Positions 17,297-26,909 of a stretch of DNA of 64,000 nt are shown here, in pieces; the stretch's first letter is position 1, and each line of letters opens with the position of its first letter. Below the pieces are notes generated by a model. The model searched no databases and had not been told where the DNA came from. It was given only the letters and a program-made list of their open reading frames with translations. Source of the DNA: Pseudomonadota bacterium (GTDB taxonomy: Bacteria; Pseudomonadota; Alphaproteobacteria; Rhizobiales; Xanthobacteraceae); NCBI GenBank assembly GCA_018242205.1, contig JAFECJ010000005.1, positions 79,035 to 143,034 on the forward strand. The letters are read 5' to 3'. A program made the position numbers and the translations under genes.

Positions 17297-18874
17297 CTAT
17301 CGCCGTCCCCACGGCACCAGCGCCCAGACGCGCTCGTGGCCGTAATAGAGCGCGATCTTGGTGACGATCTCGGTGAGCGCGATCGAGCCAGCGACCTTGG
17401 AATTGCCAGTGATCAGCCAGCCGATGATGAAGGTGTCGAAGCTGCCGGTGAAACGCCAGCTCAGCGCCTTGGCGATCGAGCGGCTGTGCGACTCCCTTGC
17501 GCCGATCAGCCGGGCAATGCGCACGAAGGCATGACCGATGAGGCTGGTGCGGACCGGCGCTGCCTGCGCGTCCGCGCCCTCGATCAGGCCCATCGCCACG
17601 GTGTCGTGGGTTTCGGCGTCGATCAGGATGAAGCTGCCGGTCTCGCGGTTGTCGTCATAGGCGTCGGCCGCGAGTGCGCGGTCGAGCTCCAAAGTGCAGT
17701 GACCGAATTCATTGCCGAGCAGGCTGTCGGCGGGTTTCACCGCGGCGTCGTCGGCGAGATCGATCAGCTTGATCGGGCCGGCGATGCGCGCCGCGGCCTT
17801 GGCGGTGCCGAGCTTGATGTGAAAGCGGCCGCCGGGCGCGAGCGCGCCCTGACCCATCCAGAAGATGCGGGCATTGAAGCGATCCGACACCGTCGCCGGC
17901 GCCGAAGCGTCGGCGAGGATGTCGCCGCGCGACACGTCGACGTCGTCGGTCAGCGTCAGCGTTACCGATTGACCGATCGTGGCGCGCGCCAGTTCGCCGC
18001 CGGCGGTGATGATTTCCTTGATGCGGGTGCGCTGGCCAGACGGCTGCACCACGATCTCCTGCCCGGGTGCCACGCTGCCGCCGGCGATCAGGCCGCAATA
18101 GCCGCGGAAATCAGCGGTCGGCCGGCTCACCCATTGCACCGCCATGCGGAACGCGGCCTTGGCGGCGCGCGGCGTCGCATCGACGGTCTCGAGCTTCTCC
18201 AGCAAAGTCGGGCCGCGATACCAGGCCATGGCGCGCGAGCGGTGCACGACATTGTCGCCCTTCTTCGCCGACACCGGGATGAAGGTCAGTTCGACATCGC
18301 CGAGCCGGCTGGCAAAGCTGCGGAAATCGCGTTCGATGGTGGCGAACACATCCTGCGCATAGCCAACGATGTCCATCTTGTTGATGGCGATGACCAGATG
18401 GCGCACGCCGAGCGTCGCCGCGATCAGCGCGTGACGCCGGGTCTGCTGCGTCAGACCGGATTGCGCGTTGACGAGGATGAGCGCCAGCTCGGCGGTCGAA
18501 GCGCCGGTCGCCATGTTGCGGGTGTACTGCTCGTGGCCCGGCGCGTCGGCAACGATGAACTTGCGCTTCGCCGTGGCGAAGAAGCGATAGGCGAGATCGA
18601 TGGTTATCTTCTGCTCGCGCTCGGCGGCCAGTCCGTCGAACAGCAGCGAGAAATCGAGTTCGTCGTCCGGGCCGGTCAGTTGTCCGGTGTCCTTGCGCAA
18701 GGTCTCGATCTGATCATCCGGCACCAGCTTCGCGTCGAACAGCAGGCGGCCGAGCAGGCTCGACTTGCCGTGATCGACCGAACCACAGGCGATGAAGCGC
18801 AGCAGGCTCTTGTTCTCGTGAGTGTAGAGGACGGCGTCGCGGGCGAGCGCGATCGGATCGGCGAGAATGTTCAT
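17297..18874 (-). CDS. cysN: Sulfate adenylyltransferase GTPase subunit CysN fused to a DUF2061 membrane domain
   Basis: Couples GTP hydrolysis to ATP sulfurylase, making APS from sulfate with CysD. Residues about 25-455 are CysN: G1 GSVDHGKSSLLGR, DAPGHEQYTRNMATGAS, NKMD, then two beta-barrel domains. The last ~65 residues (from ESHSRSIAKALSWRFTGS to VWALVPWGRR) match the DUF2061 membrane-domain pattern, with two hydrophobic stretches (FDTFIIGWLITG and GSIALTEIVTKIALYY). No APS kinase (CysC) domain is present. The gene overlaps the cysD stop by 1 bp. The tail suggests membrane attachment of the sulfurylase; that is inference. Confidence 0.93.
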   Translation of the reverse strand: MNILADPIALARDAVLYTHENKSLLRFIACGSVDHGKSSLLGRLLFDAKLVPDDQIETLRKDTGQLTGPDDELDFSLLFDGLAAEREQKITIDLAYRFFATAKRKFIVADAPGHEQYTRNMATGASTAELALILVNAQSGLTQQTRRHALIAATLGVRHLVIAINKMDIVGYAQDVFATIERDFRSFASRLGDVELTFIPVSAKKGDNVVHRSRAMAWYRGPTLLEKLETVDATPRAAKAAFRMAVQWVSRPTADFRGYCGLIAGGSVAPGQEIVVQPSGQRTRIKEIITAGGELARATIGQSVTLTLTDDVDVSRGDILADASAPATVSDRFNARIFWMGQGALAPGGRFHIKLGTAKAAARIAGPIKLIDLADDAAVKPADSLLGNEFGHCTLELDRALAADAYDDNRETGSFILIDAETHDTVAMGLIEGADAQAAPVRTSLIGHAFVRIARLIGARESHSRSIAKALSWRFTGSFDTFIIGWLITGNSKVAGSIALTEIVTKIALYYGHERVWALVPWGRR

Positions 18875-19803
18875 CAGAAATAGCCTTCCTGCTTCTTGCG
18901 TTCCATTGAGGCAGCGCCGTCTTTGTCGATGACGCGGCCGGCGCGTTCGGAGAAACGGCTGTCGAGCGTCTCGCGGATGATGTCGTCGAGGCTGGTGGCG
19001 GTTGATTCGACGGCGCCGGTCAGCGGATAGCAGCCGAGCGTGCGGAAGCGCACATTGCGCAATTCCGGCTGTTCGCCGGGCTCGAGCGGCAGGCGGTCGT
19101 CATCGACCATGATCAGCGTGCCGCCACGCGCCACGACGGGGCGCGGCTTGGCGAAATAGAGCGGCACCACCGGGATGTTTTCGCGCAGGATGTAGAGCCA
19201 GACGTCGAGCTCGGTCCAGTTCGACAGCGGAAAGACGCGGATGCTTTCGCCCTTGCGCTTTTCGGCGTTGAACAGCCGCCACGGTTCGGGGCGCTGGCGC
19301 TTCGGGTCCCAGCGGTGATGCGCGTTGCGGAACGAGAAGATGCGTTCCTTGGCGCGCGACTTGTCCTCGTCGCGGCGCGCACCGCCGATCGCGGCATCGA
19401 AGCCGTGGAGATCGAGCGCCTGACGCAGGCCTTGCGTCTTCATCACGTCGGTGTGCAGCTCGGAGCCGTGGGTGAACGGTCCGATGCCGCGCTTCACGCC
19501 GTCCTGGTTGATGTGGACGATAAGATCGAGGCCGAGTTCTTTGGCGCGCGCGTCGCGAAATTCGATCATCTCGCGGAACTTCCACGTCGTGTCGACGTGC
19601 AGCACCGGGAACGGCAGCTTGCCCGGATAGAACGCCTTCTGCGCCAGATGCAGCAAGACCGAAGAGTCCTTGCCGATCGAATACAGCATGACCGGCTTGT
19701 CGGTCTCGGCGACCGTTTCGCGCATGATGTGGATCGCTTCGGCCTCGAGCTGGTCGAGATAGCTCGAACGCGCCTGCGCGGTGGTGAAGGTGATGTCGTT
19801 CAT
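18874..19803 (-). CDS. cysD: Sulfate adenylyltransferase catalytic subunit CysD
   Basis: Catalytic half of ATP sulfurylase, an N-type PP-loop ATP pyrophosphatase. The 309-residue product carries [16 protein letters not shown] (the PP-loop), [30 protein letters not shown] and the C-terminal [20 protein letters not shown] ending typical of CysD. The ATG at 19803 overlaps the cysH stop (ATGA); the longer open frame to 20040 lies inside cysH and is rejected. It is the middle gene of cysH-cysD-cysN. Confidence 0.96.
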   Translation of the reverse strand: MNDITFTTAQARSSYLDQLEAEAIHIMRETVAETDKPVMLYSIGKDSSVLLHLAQKAFYPGKLPFPVLHVDTTWKFREMIEFRDARAKELGLDLIVHINQDGVKRGIGPFTHGSELHTDVMKTQGLRQALDLHGFDAAIGGARRDEDKSRAKERIFSFRNAHHRWDPKRQRPEPWRLFNAEKRKGESIRVFPLSNWTELDVWLYILRENIPVVPLYFAKPRPVVARGGTLIMVDDDRLPLEPGEQPELRNVRFRTLGCYPLTGAVESTATSLDDIIRETLDSRFSERAGRVIDKDGAASMERKKQEGYF

Positions 19804-20600
19804 GAATGCTGGGCTTCTTTGAGTTTGGCGCGGGCGGCGAGGTGCAGCGGATTGGCGTGCAGACCGCATTCGGTCTTGCCTTCGTCTTCCCACCACCAGC
19901 GGCCGGCGCGTTCCGGCTCGCCGGGGGCAATGGCGCGGGTGCAGGGCGCGCAGCCGATGGAGAGGAAGCCGCGCGCGTGCAGTTCGTTGACCGGCACGTC
20001 GTGTGCGCGCGCGAAAGCGACCGCGTCGTCGCGCGTCCAATCGTAAAGCGGGTTGATCTTGACGAGACCGCGTTCGGCGTCGACCGCGGCGAATTCAACG
20101 GCGGCGCGATGCGCCGACTGGTCGGCGCGCAGCCCGGTGATCCAACCCTGCGCGCCGTCGAGCGCGGCCTTCAGCGGCAGCACCTTGCGCACATGGCAGC
20201 AGGCCTGCCGCGCGGCGACCGAATTGCGAAAGCCATTGGCGCCCTGGTCGGCGAGGAGCTTGGCGAGGTCGCGCGCCTCGGGCACGACGGCGCGGATGCG
20301 CACGCCATAGCGCTGCTCGGTCGCGGCCCAGACGTCATGGGTTTCCGGGAACAGTCGGCCGGTGTCGAGGGTGACGAGATCGATATCGAGATTCTGCGAC
20401 AGGATGGCGTGGGCGATCGCCTGGTCCTCGAGGCCGAAACTGGTGGTGAAAGTGAGCCGGCCGGAAAGTGCGGCGCGGGCCTCTTTCAGGCGGCCGAACA
20501 GGTCGAGCTTGCCGGCGATCGTATTGAGGCGGGCGATGAAGGCATCCCGGACGGCGTCGGGCGCCGGGCTGGCCTTGAGGGCGGAAACGGGGGGCGACAT
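19800..20600 (-). CDS. cysH: Assimilatory APS reductase (CysH, Fe-S type)
   Basis: Reduces adenylylsulfate to sulfite with thioredoxin. The 266-residue protein has the PP-loop TSFGLEDQ and the paired-cysteine motifs of the 4Fe-4S, APS-using type: Cys134-Cys135 in RQACCHVRK and Cys217/Cys220 in GCAPCTR. The redox-active Cys245 is in the C-terminal ECGLH. Use of APS fits the absence of CysC from the operon. It is the first gene of the leftward cys operon and starts in the long gap shared with rpsA. Confidence 0.94.
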   Translation of the reverse strand: MSPPVSALKASPAPDAVRDAFIARLNTIAGKLDLFGRLKEARAALSGRLTFTTSFGLEDQAIAHAILSQNLDIDLVTLDTGRLFPETHDVWAATEQRYGVRIRAVVPEARDLAKLLADQGANGFRNSVAARQACCHVRKVLPLKAALDGAQGWITGLRADQSAHRAAVEFAAVDAERGLVKINPLYDWTRDDAVAFARAHDVPVNELHARGFLSIGCAPCTRAIAPGEPERAGRWWWEDEGKTECGLHANPLHLAARAKLKEAQHS

Positions 20601-21113
20601 GGGGTCAAACTCGGTGAATTCACCCCGAGATAGAATAATTTATTCGTTTTGCGCAAGAATACCGGCGCAATTTGTGATATTTTGCTCCAAAGCGGCCATA
20701 TAGAACGAAAACGTTCCGTGACGGTGTCGCGGCGCGGAATGCCGTGACCTGGCCTGACCCATCCTGGACCGGCCTCGCGTTGGAATCCGGCGGCCTCTTG
20801 CCGACAGCCGTCGCACTTGCCGCCTCAGCGGTCCTTCGCTATATCGCGGCCATTCGGGCCGCTTCTTTTCTCGTCGAGGCATCCCGAGCGGGCCGAGGGC
20901 GCGACACAACCGCCCCTCGCTGTTGGAGGACAAAAGCCCCGCTCGTGTTTCGGCGTTCAAGCGCCCGTTCATCGATCCATCGTTCCGACCGTACGGTATG
21001 AGCGCCGGCTGTCTGTCTTCTTGACGGATAGTCGCCGAACGTCGTGCCAGACATTCGGCCCGTCCGGGCGGAACGCCATTTTCAAACACCGGCGCAGGCA
21101 AACAGGAGACTAC
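20601..21113. promoter_or_regulatory. Divergent control region between cysH and rpsA (513 bp, no gene)
   Basis: This gap holds promoters for the leftward cys operon and the rightward rpsA gene. The cysH side is AT-rich. GAACG-AAAA-CGTTC at 20703-20716 is a short inverted repeat. Further right the sequence is GC-rich, with GTTGGAGGACAAAAG near 20924 and TTGACG near 21022, and looks like a long rpsA leader. Open frames through it lack coding character, so I call no protein here. Confidence 0.5.
20633..20645. promoter_or_regulatory. Palindrome in the cysH promoter
   Basis: GAATAA and TTATTC around a central T make a perfect 13-bp palindrome 33 bp upstream of the cysH start codon, in the most AT-rich part of the gap. 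It is a plausible operator for a sulfur-responsive repressor; which one is unknown. Confidence 0.45.
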
Positions 21114-22826
21114 ATGGCTACAGCTGCAGCACCCTCGCGTGAAGATTTCGCCGCGATGCTCGAAGAGTCGTTCAACCACGGCAGCCCGCAGGAAGGCACC
21201 GTCGTTACGGGCAAGATCGTCGGCATCGAAAAGGACATGGCCGTCATCGACGTCGGCGCCAAGACCGAAGGCCGCGTCGCGCTGCGCGAATTCGCCGCGC
21301 CGGGCCGCCAGGCCGATCTGAAGGTCGGCGACGAGGTCGAGGTTTATCTCGAGCGCGTCGAGAACGCGCTGGGTGAAGCCGTGCTGTCGCGCGACAAGGC
21401 GCGCCGCGAGGAAAGCTGGGGCAAGCTCGAGAAGAGCTTCAACAACAACGAGAAGGTGTCGGGCGTCATCTTCAATCAGGTCAAGGGTGGTTTCACCGTC
21501 GACCTCGACGGCGCCGTCGCCTTCCTGCCGCGTTCGCAGGTCGACATCCGTCCGATCCGCGACGTCACGCCGCTGATGAACAATTCGCAGCAGTTCCAGA
21601 TCCTCAAGATGGATCGCCGCCGCGGCAACATCGTCGTGTCGCGTCGTACCGTGCTCGAAGAGACCCGCGCCGAACAGCGCCAGGAACTGGTGCAGAACCT
21701 CGAAGAGGGTCAGGTCATCGACGGCGTGGTCAAGAACATCACCGATTACGGTGCGTTCGTTGATCTCGGCGGCATCGACGGCCTGCTGCACGTCACCGAT
21801 ATCGCGTGGCGCCGCGTCAATCACCCGACCGAAGTGCTCAATATCGGCCAGCAGGTGAAGGTCAAGATCATCAAGATCAACCACGAGACGCACCGCATCT
21901 CGCTCGGCATGAAGCAGCTGCTCGACGATCCGTGGCAGGGCATCGAGGCCAAGTACCCGGTGAACGCCAAGTTCAAGGGTCGCGTCACCAACATCACCGA
22001 CTACGGCGCGTTCGTCGAACTGGAGCCGGGCATCGAAGGCCTGATCCACGTCTCGGAAATGTCGTGGACCAAGAAGAACGTGCACCCCGGCAAGATCGTC
22101 TCGACCTCGCAGGAAGTCGAAGTGCAGATCCTCGAAGTCGATCCGGTCAAGCGCCGCATTTCGCTCGGTCTCAAGCAGACCATGCGCAATCCGTGGGAAC
22201 TGTTCGTCGAGGCGCACCCGCCGGGTTCGATCGTCGAAGGCGAAGTCAAGAACAAGACCGAATTCGGCCTGTTCCTCGGCCTCGACGGCGACGTCGACGG
22301 CATGGTCCACCTCTCGGATCTGGACTGGAAGCGTCCGGGCGAGCAGGTGATCGACGAGTACAACAAGGGCGACATGGTCAAGGCCCAGGTGCTCGACGTC
22401 GATGTCGAGAAGGAGCGCATCTCGCTCGGCATCAAGCAGCTGGCCGGCGATCCGATGGCCTCGGGCGCTGCCGGCGAGCTCAAGAAGGGCTCGGTGGTGA
22501 CCTGCGAAGTGATCGAGGTGAAGGACGGCGGCATCGACGTGAAGATCGTCGATACCGATCTTGTCGCCTTCATCCGCCGTGCCGATCTCGCGCGCGAGCG
22601 CGGCGATCAGCGGCCGGAGCGCTTCTCGGTCGGTCAGAAGGTTGACGCCCGCGTCACCCAGTTCGACCGCAAGACCCACAAGGTCGGCGTCTCGATCAAG
22701 GCGCTCGAAGTCGCCGAAGAGAAGGAAGCCATGGCGCAGTACGGCTCGGCCGATTCGGGCGCGTCGCTCGGCGACATCCTCGGCGCCGCGCTCAAGCAGC
22801 GCGAAACCGAAAAGTCGGAAGACTAA
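21114..22826 (+). CDS. rpsA: 30S ribosomal protein S1
   Basis: mRNA-binding ribosomal protein that helps the 30S subunit load structured messages. The 570-residue product contains six S1 repeats, for example VVKNITDYGAFVDLGGIDGLLHVTDIAW and RVTNITDYGAFVELEPGIEGLIHVSEMSW. The ATG at 21114 follows AACAGGAGA and begins MATAAAPSREDF, the alphaproteobacterial N-terminus; the open frame back to 20817 is leader. A strong terminator follows. The usual cmk-rpsA linkage is broken here by the cys operon. Confidence 0.97.
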   Translation: MATAAAPSREDFAAMLEESFNHGSPQEGTVVTGKIVGIEKDMAVIDVGAKTEGRVALREFAAPGRQADLKVGDEVEVYLERVENALGEAVLSRDKARREESWGKLEKSFNNNEKVSGVIFNQVKGGFTVDLDGAVAFLPRSQVDIRPIRDVTPLMNNSQQFQILKMDRRRGNIVVSRRTVLEETRAEQRQELVQNLEEGQVIDGVVKNITDYGAFVDLGGIDGLLHVTDIAWRRVNHPTEVLNIGQQVKVKIIKINHETHRISLGMKQLLDDPWQGIEAKYPVNAKFKGRVTNITDYGAFVELEPGIEGLIHVSEMSWTKKNVHPGKIVSTSQEVEVQILEVDPVKRRISLGLKQTMRNPWELFVEAHPPGSIVEGEVKNKTEFGLFLGLDGDVDGMVHLSDLDWKRPGEQVIDEYNKGDMVKAQVLDVDVEKERISLGIKQLAGDPMASGAAGELKKGSVVTCEVIEVKDGGIDVKIVDTDLVAFIRRADLARERGDQRPERFSVGQKVDARVTQFDRKTHKVGVSIKALEVAEEKEAMAQYGSADSGASLGDILGAALKQRETEKSED

Positions 22827-22861
22827 GTCCGGCTTGGCCGGTTACCGGCTCGAAACCATGA

Positions 22862-22890
22862 CCCCCGGGGCTCGTTCCCCGGGGGTTTTT
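22862..22890 (+). terminator. Intrinsic terminator of rpsA
   Basis: CCCCCGGGG (22862-22870), a CTCGTT loop and CCCCGGGGG (22877-22885) form a perfect 9-bp stem followed by TTTTTCTTT, 36 bp after the rpsA stop. Confidence 0.95.
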
Positions 22891-22976
22891 CTTTGCGCCA
22901 TGATCGTGCCAAAAGCGCGCGGGAAAGCTAAGTTCTCCGTCGTTCCGGACTGACGGCAAAGCAGGAGACCGCTGAA

Positions 22977-23951
22977 ATGTCGCTCGATGCCGATGCCATC
23001 GTCGATCGCCGCCGGTTGCGGCGCAAGCTCACCTTCTGGCGCGTCGCCGCGCTGATCATCGTGCTCATCGCCGTCGGTATCGGCGTTGCCATGTTGACGC
23101 CGGGCTCGGGCATCAAGCCGGGCGACGAGGCGATCGCCCGCGTCCGCATCCAGGGCCTGATCCGCGGCAATCAGGATCGCGTCGAGGCGCTCGAGCGGCT
23201 CGGCCGGTCCCATGCCAGGGCCGTCATCGTTCATCTCGATAGTCCGGGCGGCACCACTGCCGGCTCCGAGCAGCTTTATGATGCGCTGCGCGCATTGCAG
23301 GCCAAGAAGCCGATGGTCGTGGTGGTCGATGGCCTGGCCGCGTCCGGCGCTTACATCGCCGCGCTCGCCTCCGACCACATCATCGCCCACGACACCTCTT
23401 TGGTCGGCTCGATCGGCGTGCTGTTCCAGTTTCCCAATTTTACCGAGGTCTTGAAGACCATCGGCATCAAGGTCGAGGAGATCAAATCCTCGCCGCTGAA
23501 GGCCGCGCCCAATGGCTTCGAGCCGACCAGCCCGGAGGCTAGGGCGGCGATCGATGCCATCGTCCAGGACTCCTACGCCTGGTTCAAAAACCTCGTGAAG
23601 ACGCGGCGCAAGCTCGACGATGCCGCCCTCGCCAAGGTCTCCGACGGCCGCGTTTTCACCGGCCGCCAGGGCGTGCCGCTCAAGCTGGTCGACGAACTCG
23701 GCAACGAGAAGACGGCGCTGGCCTGGTTGGAGAAGGAAAAGAAGGTGCCGGCGGGCACCCGGGTGCGCGATTACTCGCTCGAACCGCGCTTCAAGGACCT
23801 GTCGTTCCTCCATGTCGCGGCCTGGGGCTTCGATGCCGCCGGCTGGCCGGCGCTGGCGCGCCGCGTCGACGCCTGGGCCGGCGCCGAGGCGGTCGAAAGA
23901 CTCAATCTTGACGGGCTGTTAGCGCTTTGGCACCCTTCGGCCTCCAATTGA
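22977..23951 (+). CDS. sppA: Signal peptide peptidase SppA (short, 36K type)
   Basis: Inner-membrane serine protease that degrades cleaved signal peptides. The 324-residue protein has one N-terminal transmembrane helix (VAALIIVLIAVGIGVAML) and a single S49 domain. The nucleophile Ser is in VDGLAASGAYIAAL and the Lys general base is in the KSSPLKAAPNGF segment, giving a Ser-Lys dyad. ihfB follows after 27 bp, in the order usual for Rhizobiales. Confidence 0.93.
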   Translation: MSLDADAIVDRRRLRRKLTFWRVAALIIVLIAVGIGVAMLTPGSGIKPGDEAIARVRIQGLIRGNQDRVEALERLGRSHARAVIVHLDSPGGTTAGSEQLYDALRALQAKKPMVVVVDGLAASGAYIAALASDHIIAHDTSLVGSIGVLFQFPNFTEVLKTIGIKVEEIKSSPLKAAPNGFEPTSPEARAAIDAIVQDSYAWFKNLVKTRRKLDDAALAKVSDGRVFTGRQGVPLKLVDELGNEKTALAWLEKEKKVPAGTRVRDYSLEPRFKDLSFLHVAAWGFDAAGWPALARRVDAWAGAEAVERLNLDGLLALWHPSASN

Positions 23952-23978
23952 TCGGGTCTGGGTAGAGGCGAACGTCCA

Positions 23979-24305
23979 ATGATAAAATCCGAGCTGGTGC
24001 AACGCATCGCGGCTCAGAATCCGCACCTCTACCAGCGCGATGTCGAGAACATCGTCAACGCGATCCTCAACGAGATCACCGGCGCCATGGCGCAGGGCGA
24101 TCGCGTCGAATTGCGCGGTTTCGGTGCCTTCTCGGTCAAGCACCGGCCGGCGCGCACCGGGCGCAATCCGCGCACCGGCGCCCATGTGTCGGTCGAGCAG
24201 AAGTCGGTGCCGTTCTTCAAGACCGGCAAGGAAATGCGCGAGCGCCTCAATAAGGGCGACGGCGCGGCCATGCCGGATACCGGCGACGACGACGACGCGG
24301 ATTGA
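23979..24305 (+). CDS. ihfB: Integration host factor subunit beta
   Basis: DNA-bending nucleoid protein that pairs with IhfA and assists sigma-54 promoters, replication and recombination. The 108 residues start [11 protein letters not shown] and include [25 protein letters not shown], the DNA-binding arm with the intercalating proline (the NPRTG turn). The C-terminus has an acidic extension ending DTGDDDDAD, common in alphaproteobacterial IhfB. Confidence 0.95.
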   Translation: MIKSELVQRIAAQNPHLYQRDVENIVNAILNEITGAMAQGDRVELRGFGAFSVKHRPARTGRNPRTGAHVSVEQKSVPFFKTGKEMRERLNKGDGAAMPDTGDDDDAD

Positions 24306-24318
24306 GTCATCAGCCGTC

Positions 24319-24400
24319 ATCGCCCGCGAAAGCGGGCGATCCAGCCCTATTGCGTCAAATTGAAGTTGCAAGAGCTGGATACCCCGCTTTCGCGGGGTAT
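24319..24400. repeat. Intergenic hairpin repeat, copy 3 (after ihfB)
   Basis: Two facing hairpins: ATCGCCCGC-GAAA-GCGGGCGAT (24319-24340) followed by CCAG, and GGATACCCCGC-TTTC-GCGGGGTAT (stem 24379-24400) followed by GACGG. The CCAG...CTGG ends also pair, so the whole element is an imperfect inverted repeat of about 90 bp. Confidence 0.8.
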
Positions 24401-24459
24401 GACGGGAAGCGTTGCTCCGGGATATGACAGTGCCGGTGCTTCTGCGTTATAAGACCATC

Positions 24460-24867
24460 ATGCTCCGCAAGATCGTCACGCTCGTTATTCTGCTGCCGCT
24501 GGCGGCGATCATCATCGGTTTTGCCGTCGCCAACCGCCATGCGGTGACGGTGTCGTTCGACCCGTTCTCGGCGGCGAGCCCGGCCTATGCGGCGACGGTG
24601 CCGCTATTCGTCCTGATCTTCATCCTGGTCATTCTCGGCGTCGTCGTTGGCGGCGTCGCCGCCTGGCTGCGGCAGGCGAGCTGGCGACGCGCGGCGCGCA
24701 AGCTCGACGGCGACAACCGCCGCCTGCTCCAGGAACTCTCGGCGGTGCGCGAGCGCCTGGTGACCGAGACGCAGCGTGCCTCGGCGGCCGAAGCCGCGGC
24801 CCGTGAGGTCGCCGCTGGCCGCGACCGGCCGGCCTCTACCCCGGCGATCGCCCCGCCCTCTGTCTGA
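24460..24867 (+). CDS. LapA-domain (DUF1049) inner-membrane protein
   Basis: Small membrane protein of 135 residues from the ATG at 24460. An earlier in-frame start at 24412 is possible but would use repeat-derived sequence. It has two transmembrane helices (IVTLVILLPLAAIIIGFAV and VPLFVLIFILVILGVVVGG), then a basic segment and a coiled-coil tail (about 80-125) as in LapA. In E. coli LapA works with LapB in controlling LPS synthesis; no lapB is visible here, so that role is not established. Confidence 0.85.
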   Translation: MLRKIVTLVILLPLAAIIIGFAVANRHAVTVSFDPFSAASPAYAATVPLFVLIFILVILGVVVGGVAAWLRQASWRRAARKLDGDNRRLLQELSAVRERLVTETQRASAAEAAAREVAAGRDRPASTPAIAPPSV

Positions 24868-24967
24868 AGCCCTCCAGGACCGCGCCCAAAGGCTGCCTGA
24901 GGCTCCTTTGGCCGCCTTGTTTGGTGCTTGGCGGCAGCATGGATAAGGCGCTAGAAGGCGCTGGACC

Positions 24968-25642
24968 ATGGCACTGACCGTCAAAATCTGCGGCCTGCGC
25001 ACCCCCGAAACTCTTGATGTGGCGATTGAATCCGGCGCCGATCAGGTTGGCTTCGTGTTTTTTCCGCCGAGCCCGCGCAATCTCGGCCTCGAGGCCGCCC
25101 GCCTGCTCGGTGAGCGGGCGCAGGGTCGCGCCGCCAAGGTCGCGCTCTCGGTCAATGCCAACAACGACATGCTGGCGGCGATCATCGCCGCGCTCAAGCC
25201 GGACATGCTGCAGCTGCACGGCGACGAAACGCCCGAGCGCGTCGCCGTCGTGCGCTCACGGTTCGGCCTGCCGGTGATGAAGGCATTGCCGATCGCAACG
25301 CGCGCCGACCTATCGCCGATCCGCGAATACGACAAAGTCGCTGACCGCCTGCTGTTCGACGCGCGCGCGCCGCAGGACGCGACGCGGCCCGGCGGCCTCG
25401 GCGTGCCGTTCGACTGGACATTGCTTGCCGGCGTCAGGCCGGCGGTGCCCTTCATGCTGTCCGGCGGTCTCGACGCCGGCAATGTCGCCGAAGCGCTGCG
25501 CATCACGCGCGCGCCCGGCGTCGATGTTTCTTCCGGCGTCGAACGCGCGCCGGGGGAGAAAGACCCCGATAAGATTCGCGCCTTCATCCGCGCCGCACGC
25601 GCCGCCGATGCTGCGCTTGGGCAATCCAAGGTGAGCGCATGA
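24968..25642 (+). CDS. trpF: Phosphoribosylanthranilate isomerase
   Basis: Catalyses the Amadori rearrangement of PRA to CdRP in tryptophan synthesis. It is a 224-residue TIM barrel. [12 protein letters not shown] carries the catalytic Cys, followed by [30 protein letters not shown] with the catalytic Asp, and the phosphate-binding [12 protein letters not shown] and [15 protein letters not shown]. It heads trpF-trpB-trpA, 43 bp before trpB. Confidence 0.96.
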   Translation: MALTVKICGLRTPETLDVAIESGADQVGFVFFPPSPRNLGLEAARLLGERAQGRAAKVALSVNANNDMLAAIIAALKPDMLQLHGDETPERVAVVRSRFGLPVMKALPIATRADLSPIREYDKVADRLLFDARAPQDATRPGGLGVPFDWTLLAGVRPAVPFMLSGGLDAGNVAEALRITRAPGVDVSSGVERAPGEKDPDKIRAFIRAARAADAALGQSKVSA

Positions 25643-25685
25643 TCGTACAAATCAGGGCCCCTTTCGGCGCCGACAGAGAGTTCGC

Positions 25686-26909
25686 ATGACCGTACAGCAG
25701 CAACCCAACTCCTTCCGCACTGGGCCCGACGAGCGCGGCCATTTCGGCATCTATGGCGGCCGCTTCGTCGCCGAGACCTTGATGCCGCTGATCCTCGATC
25801 TGGAGAAGGCCTATAACGAGGCCAAGGCCGATCCGGCGTTCCAGAAGGAGATGAACTCCTATCTGACGCATTATGTCGGCCGGCCGTCGCCTTTGTATTT
25901 CGCCGAGCGGCTGACGAAAAAGTTCGGCGGCGCGAAGATTTATTTCAAGCGCGAGGACCTCAACCATACCGGCGCGCACAAGGTGAACAACGTCACCGGC
26001 CAGATCATGCTGGCGCAGCGCATGGGCAAGAAGCGCATCATCGCCGAGACCGGCGCCGGCATGCACGGCGTCGCCACCGCGACCTTGTGCGCCAAGTTCG
26101 GCCTGCCCTGCATCGTCTATATGGGCGCGGTGGACGTCGAGCGGCAGCAGCCCAACGTGTTGCGCATGAAGATGCTGGGCGCCGAAGTGCGACCGGTCAC
26201 GTCAGGATCGAGCACGCTTAAGGACGCCATGAACGAGGCGCTGCGCGACTGGGTCACCAATGTCGCCGACACGTTCTACTGCATCGGCACCGTGGCCGGG
26301 CCGCATCCCTATCCGGCGATGGTGCGCGACTTCCAGTGCATCATCGGCAACGAGACGCGCGCGCAAATGCAGGAGCTCGAGGGCCGCCTGCCGGATTCGC
26401 TGGTCGCCTGCATCGGCGGCGGCTCCAACGCCATGGGGCTTTTCCACCCGTTCCTCGACGACCGCTCGGTCGAGATTTACGGCGTCGAGGCGGCCGGCCA
26501 CGGCATTCCGTCGGGCCAGCACGCGGCGTCCGTCGCCGGTGGCCGCCCCGGCGTATTGCACGGCAACCGCACCTATCTCTTGATGGACGACGACGGCCAG
26601 ATCATCGAGGCGCATTCGATTTCCGCCGGTCTCGATTATCCCGGCATCGGCCCCGAACATGCCTGGCTCAACGACATGGGCCGCGTGAAATTCCTGTCGG
26701 CGACCGACACTGAAGCGGTGGCGGCATTCCAGTTGTGCAGCCAGCTCGAGGGCATCATTCCGGCGCTGGAGCCGGCGCACGCGCTGGCGCGCGTGTTCGA
26801 TCTGGCGCCGAAATTGCCGAAGGATCACCTGATGGTGGTCAATCTGTCCGGCCGTGGCGACAAGGATCTTGCCAGCGTGCAGGCCTGGCTGGAGGCAAAT
26901 AAGAAATGA
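25686..26909 (+). CDS. trpB: Tryptophan synthase beta chain
   Basis: PLP enzyme that condenses indole with serine. The 407-residue protein has the PLP lysine in [16 protein letters not shown], the phosphate-binding [12 protein letters not shown] loop, [12 protein letters not shown], and a C-terminal [10 protein letters not shown]. It overlaps trpA by 4 bp (ATGA), consistent with the alpha2-beta2 channelled complex. Confidence 0.97.
   Translation: MTVQQQPNSFRTGPDERGHFGIYGGRFVAETLMPLILDLEKAYNEAKADPAFQKEMNSYLTHYVGRPSPLYFAERLTKKFGGAKIYFKREDLNHTGAHKVNNVTGQIMLAQRMGKKRIIAETGAGMHGVATATLCAKFGLPCIVYMGAVDVERQQPNVLRMKMLGAEVRPVTSGSSTLKDAMNEALRDWVTNVADTFYCIGTVAGPHPYPAMVRDFQCIIGNETRAQMQELEGRLPDSLVACIGGGSNAMGLFHPFLDDRSVEIYGVEAAGHGIPSGQHAASVAGGRPGVLHGNRTYLLMDDDGQIIEAHSISAGLDYPGIGPEHAWLNDMGRVKFLSATDTEAVAAFQLCSQLEGIIPALEPAHALARVFDLAPKLPKDHLMVVNLSGRGDKDLASVQAWLEANKK

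Noticed and set aside
17207..18883. A 558-codon open frame on the plus strand across cysN
   Set aside because: Antisense shadow of cysN. It contains no motif, and the minus strand encodes a full GTPase with all G motifs.
20703..20716. GAACG-AAAA-CGTTC as a LexA (SOS) box
   Set aside because: Alphaproteobacterial LexA sites are direct GTTC-N7-GTTC or GAAC-N7-GAAC; this is an inverted GAAC-N6-GTTC and the neighbouring genes are not SOS genes.
20744..21001. An 85-codon open frame between cysH and rpsA
   Set aside because: No ribosome-binding site, no recognisable domain, and it lies in what looks like the rpsA leader.
20640..22679. A 679-codon open frame on the minus strand across rpsA
   Set aside because: It is antisense to a certain rpsA gene with six S1 repeats. 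High-GC codon bias leaves long open frames opposite real genes, and this one has no recognisable domain or start signal.
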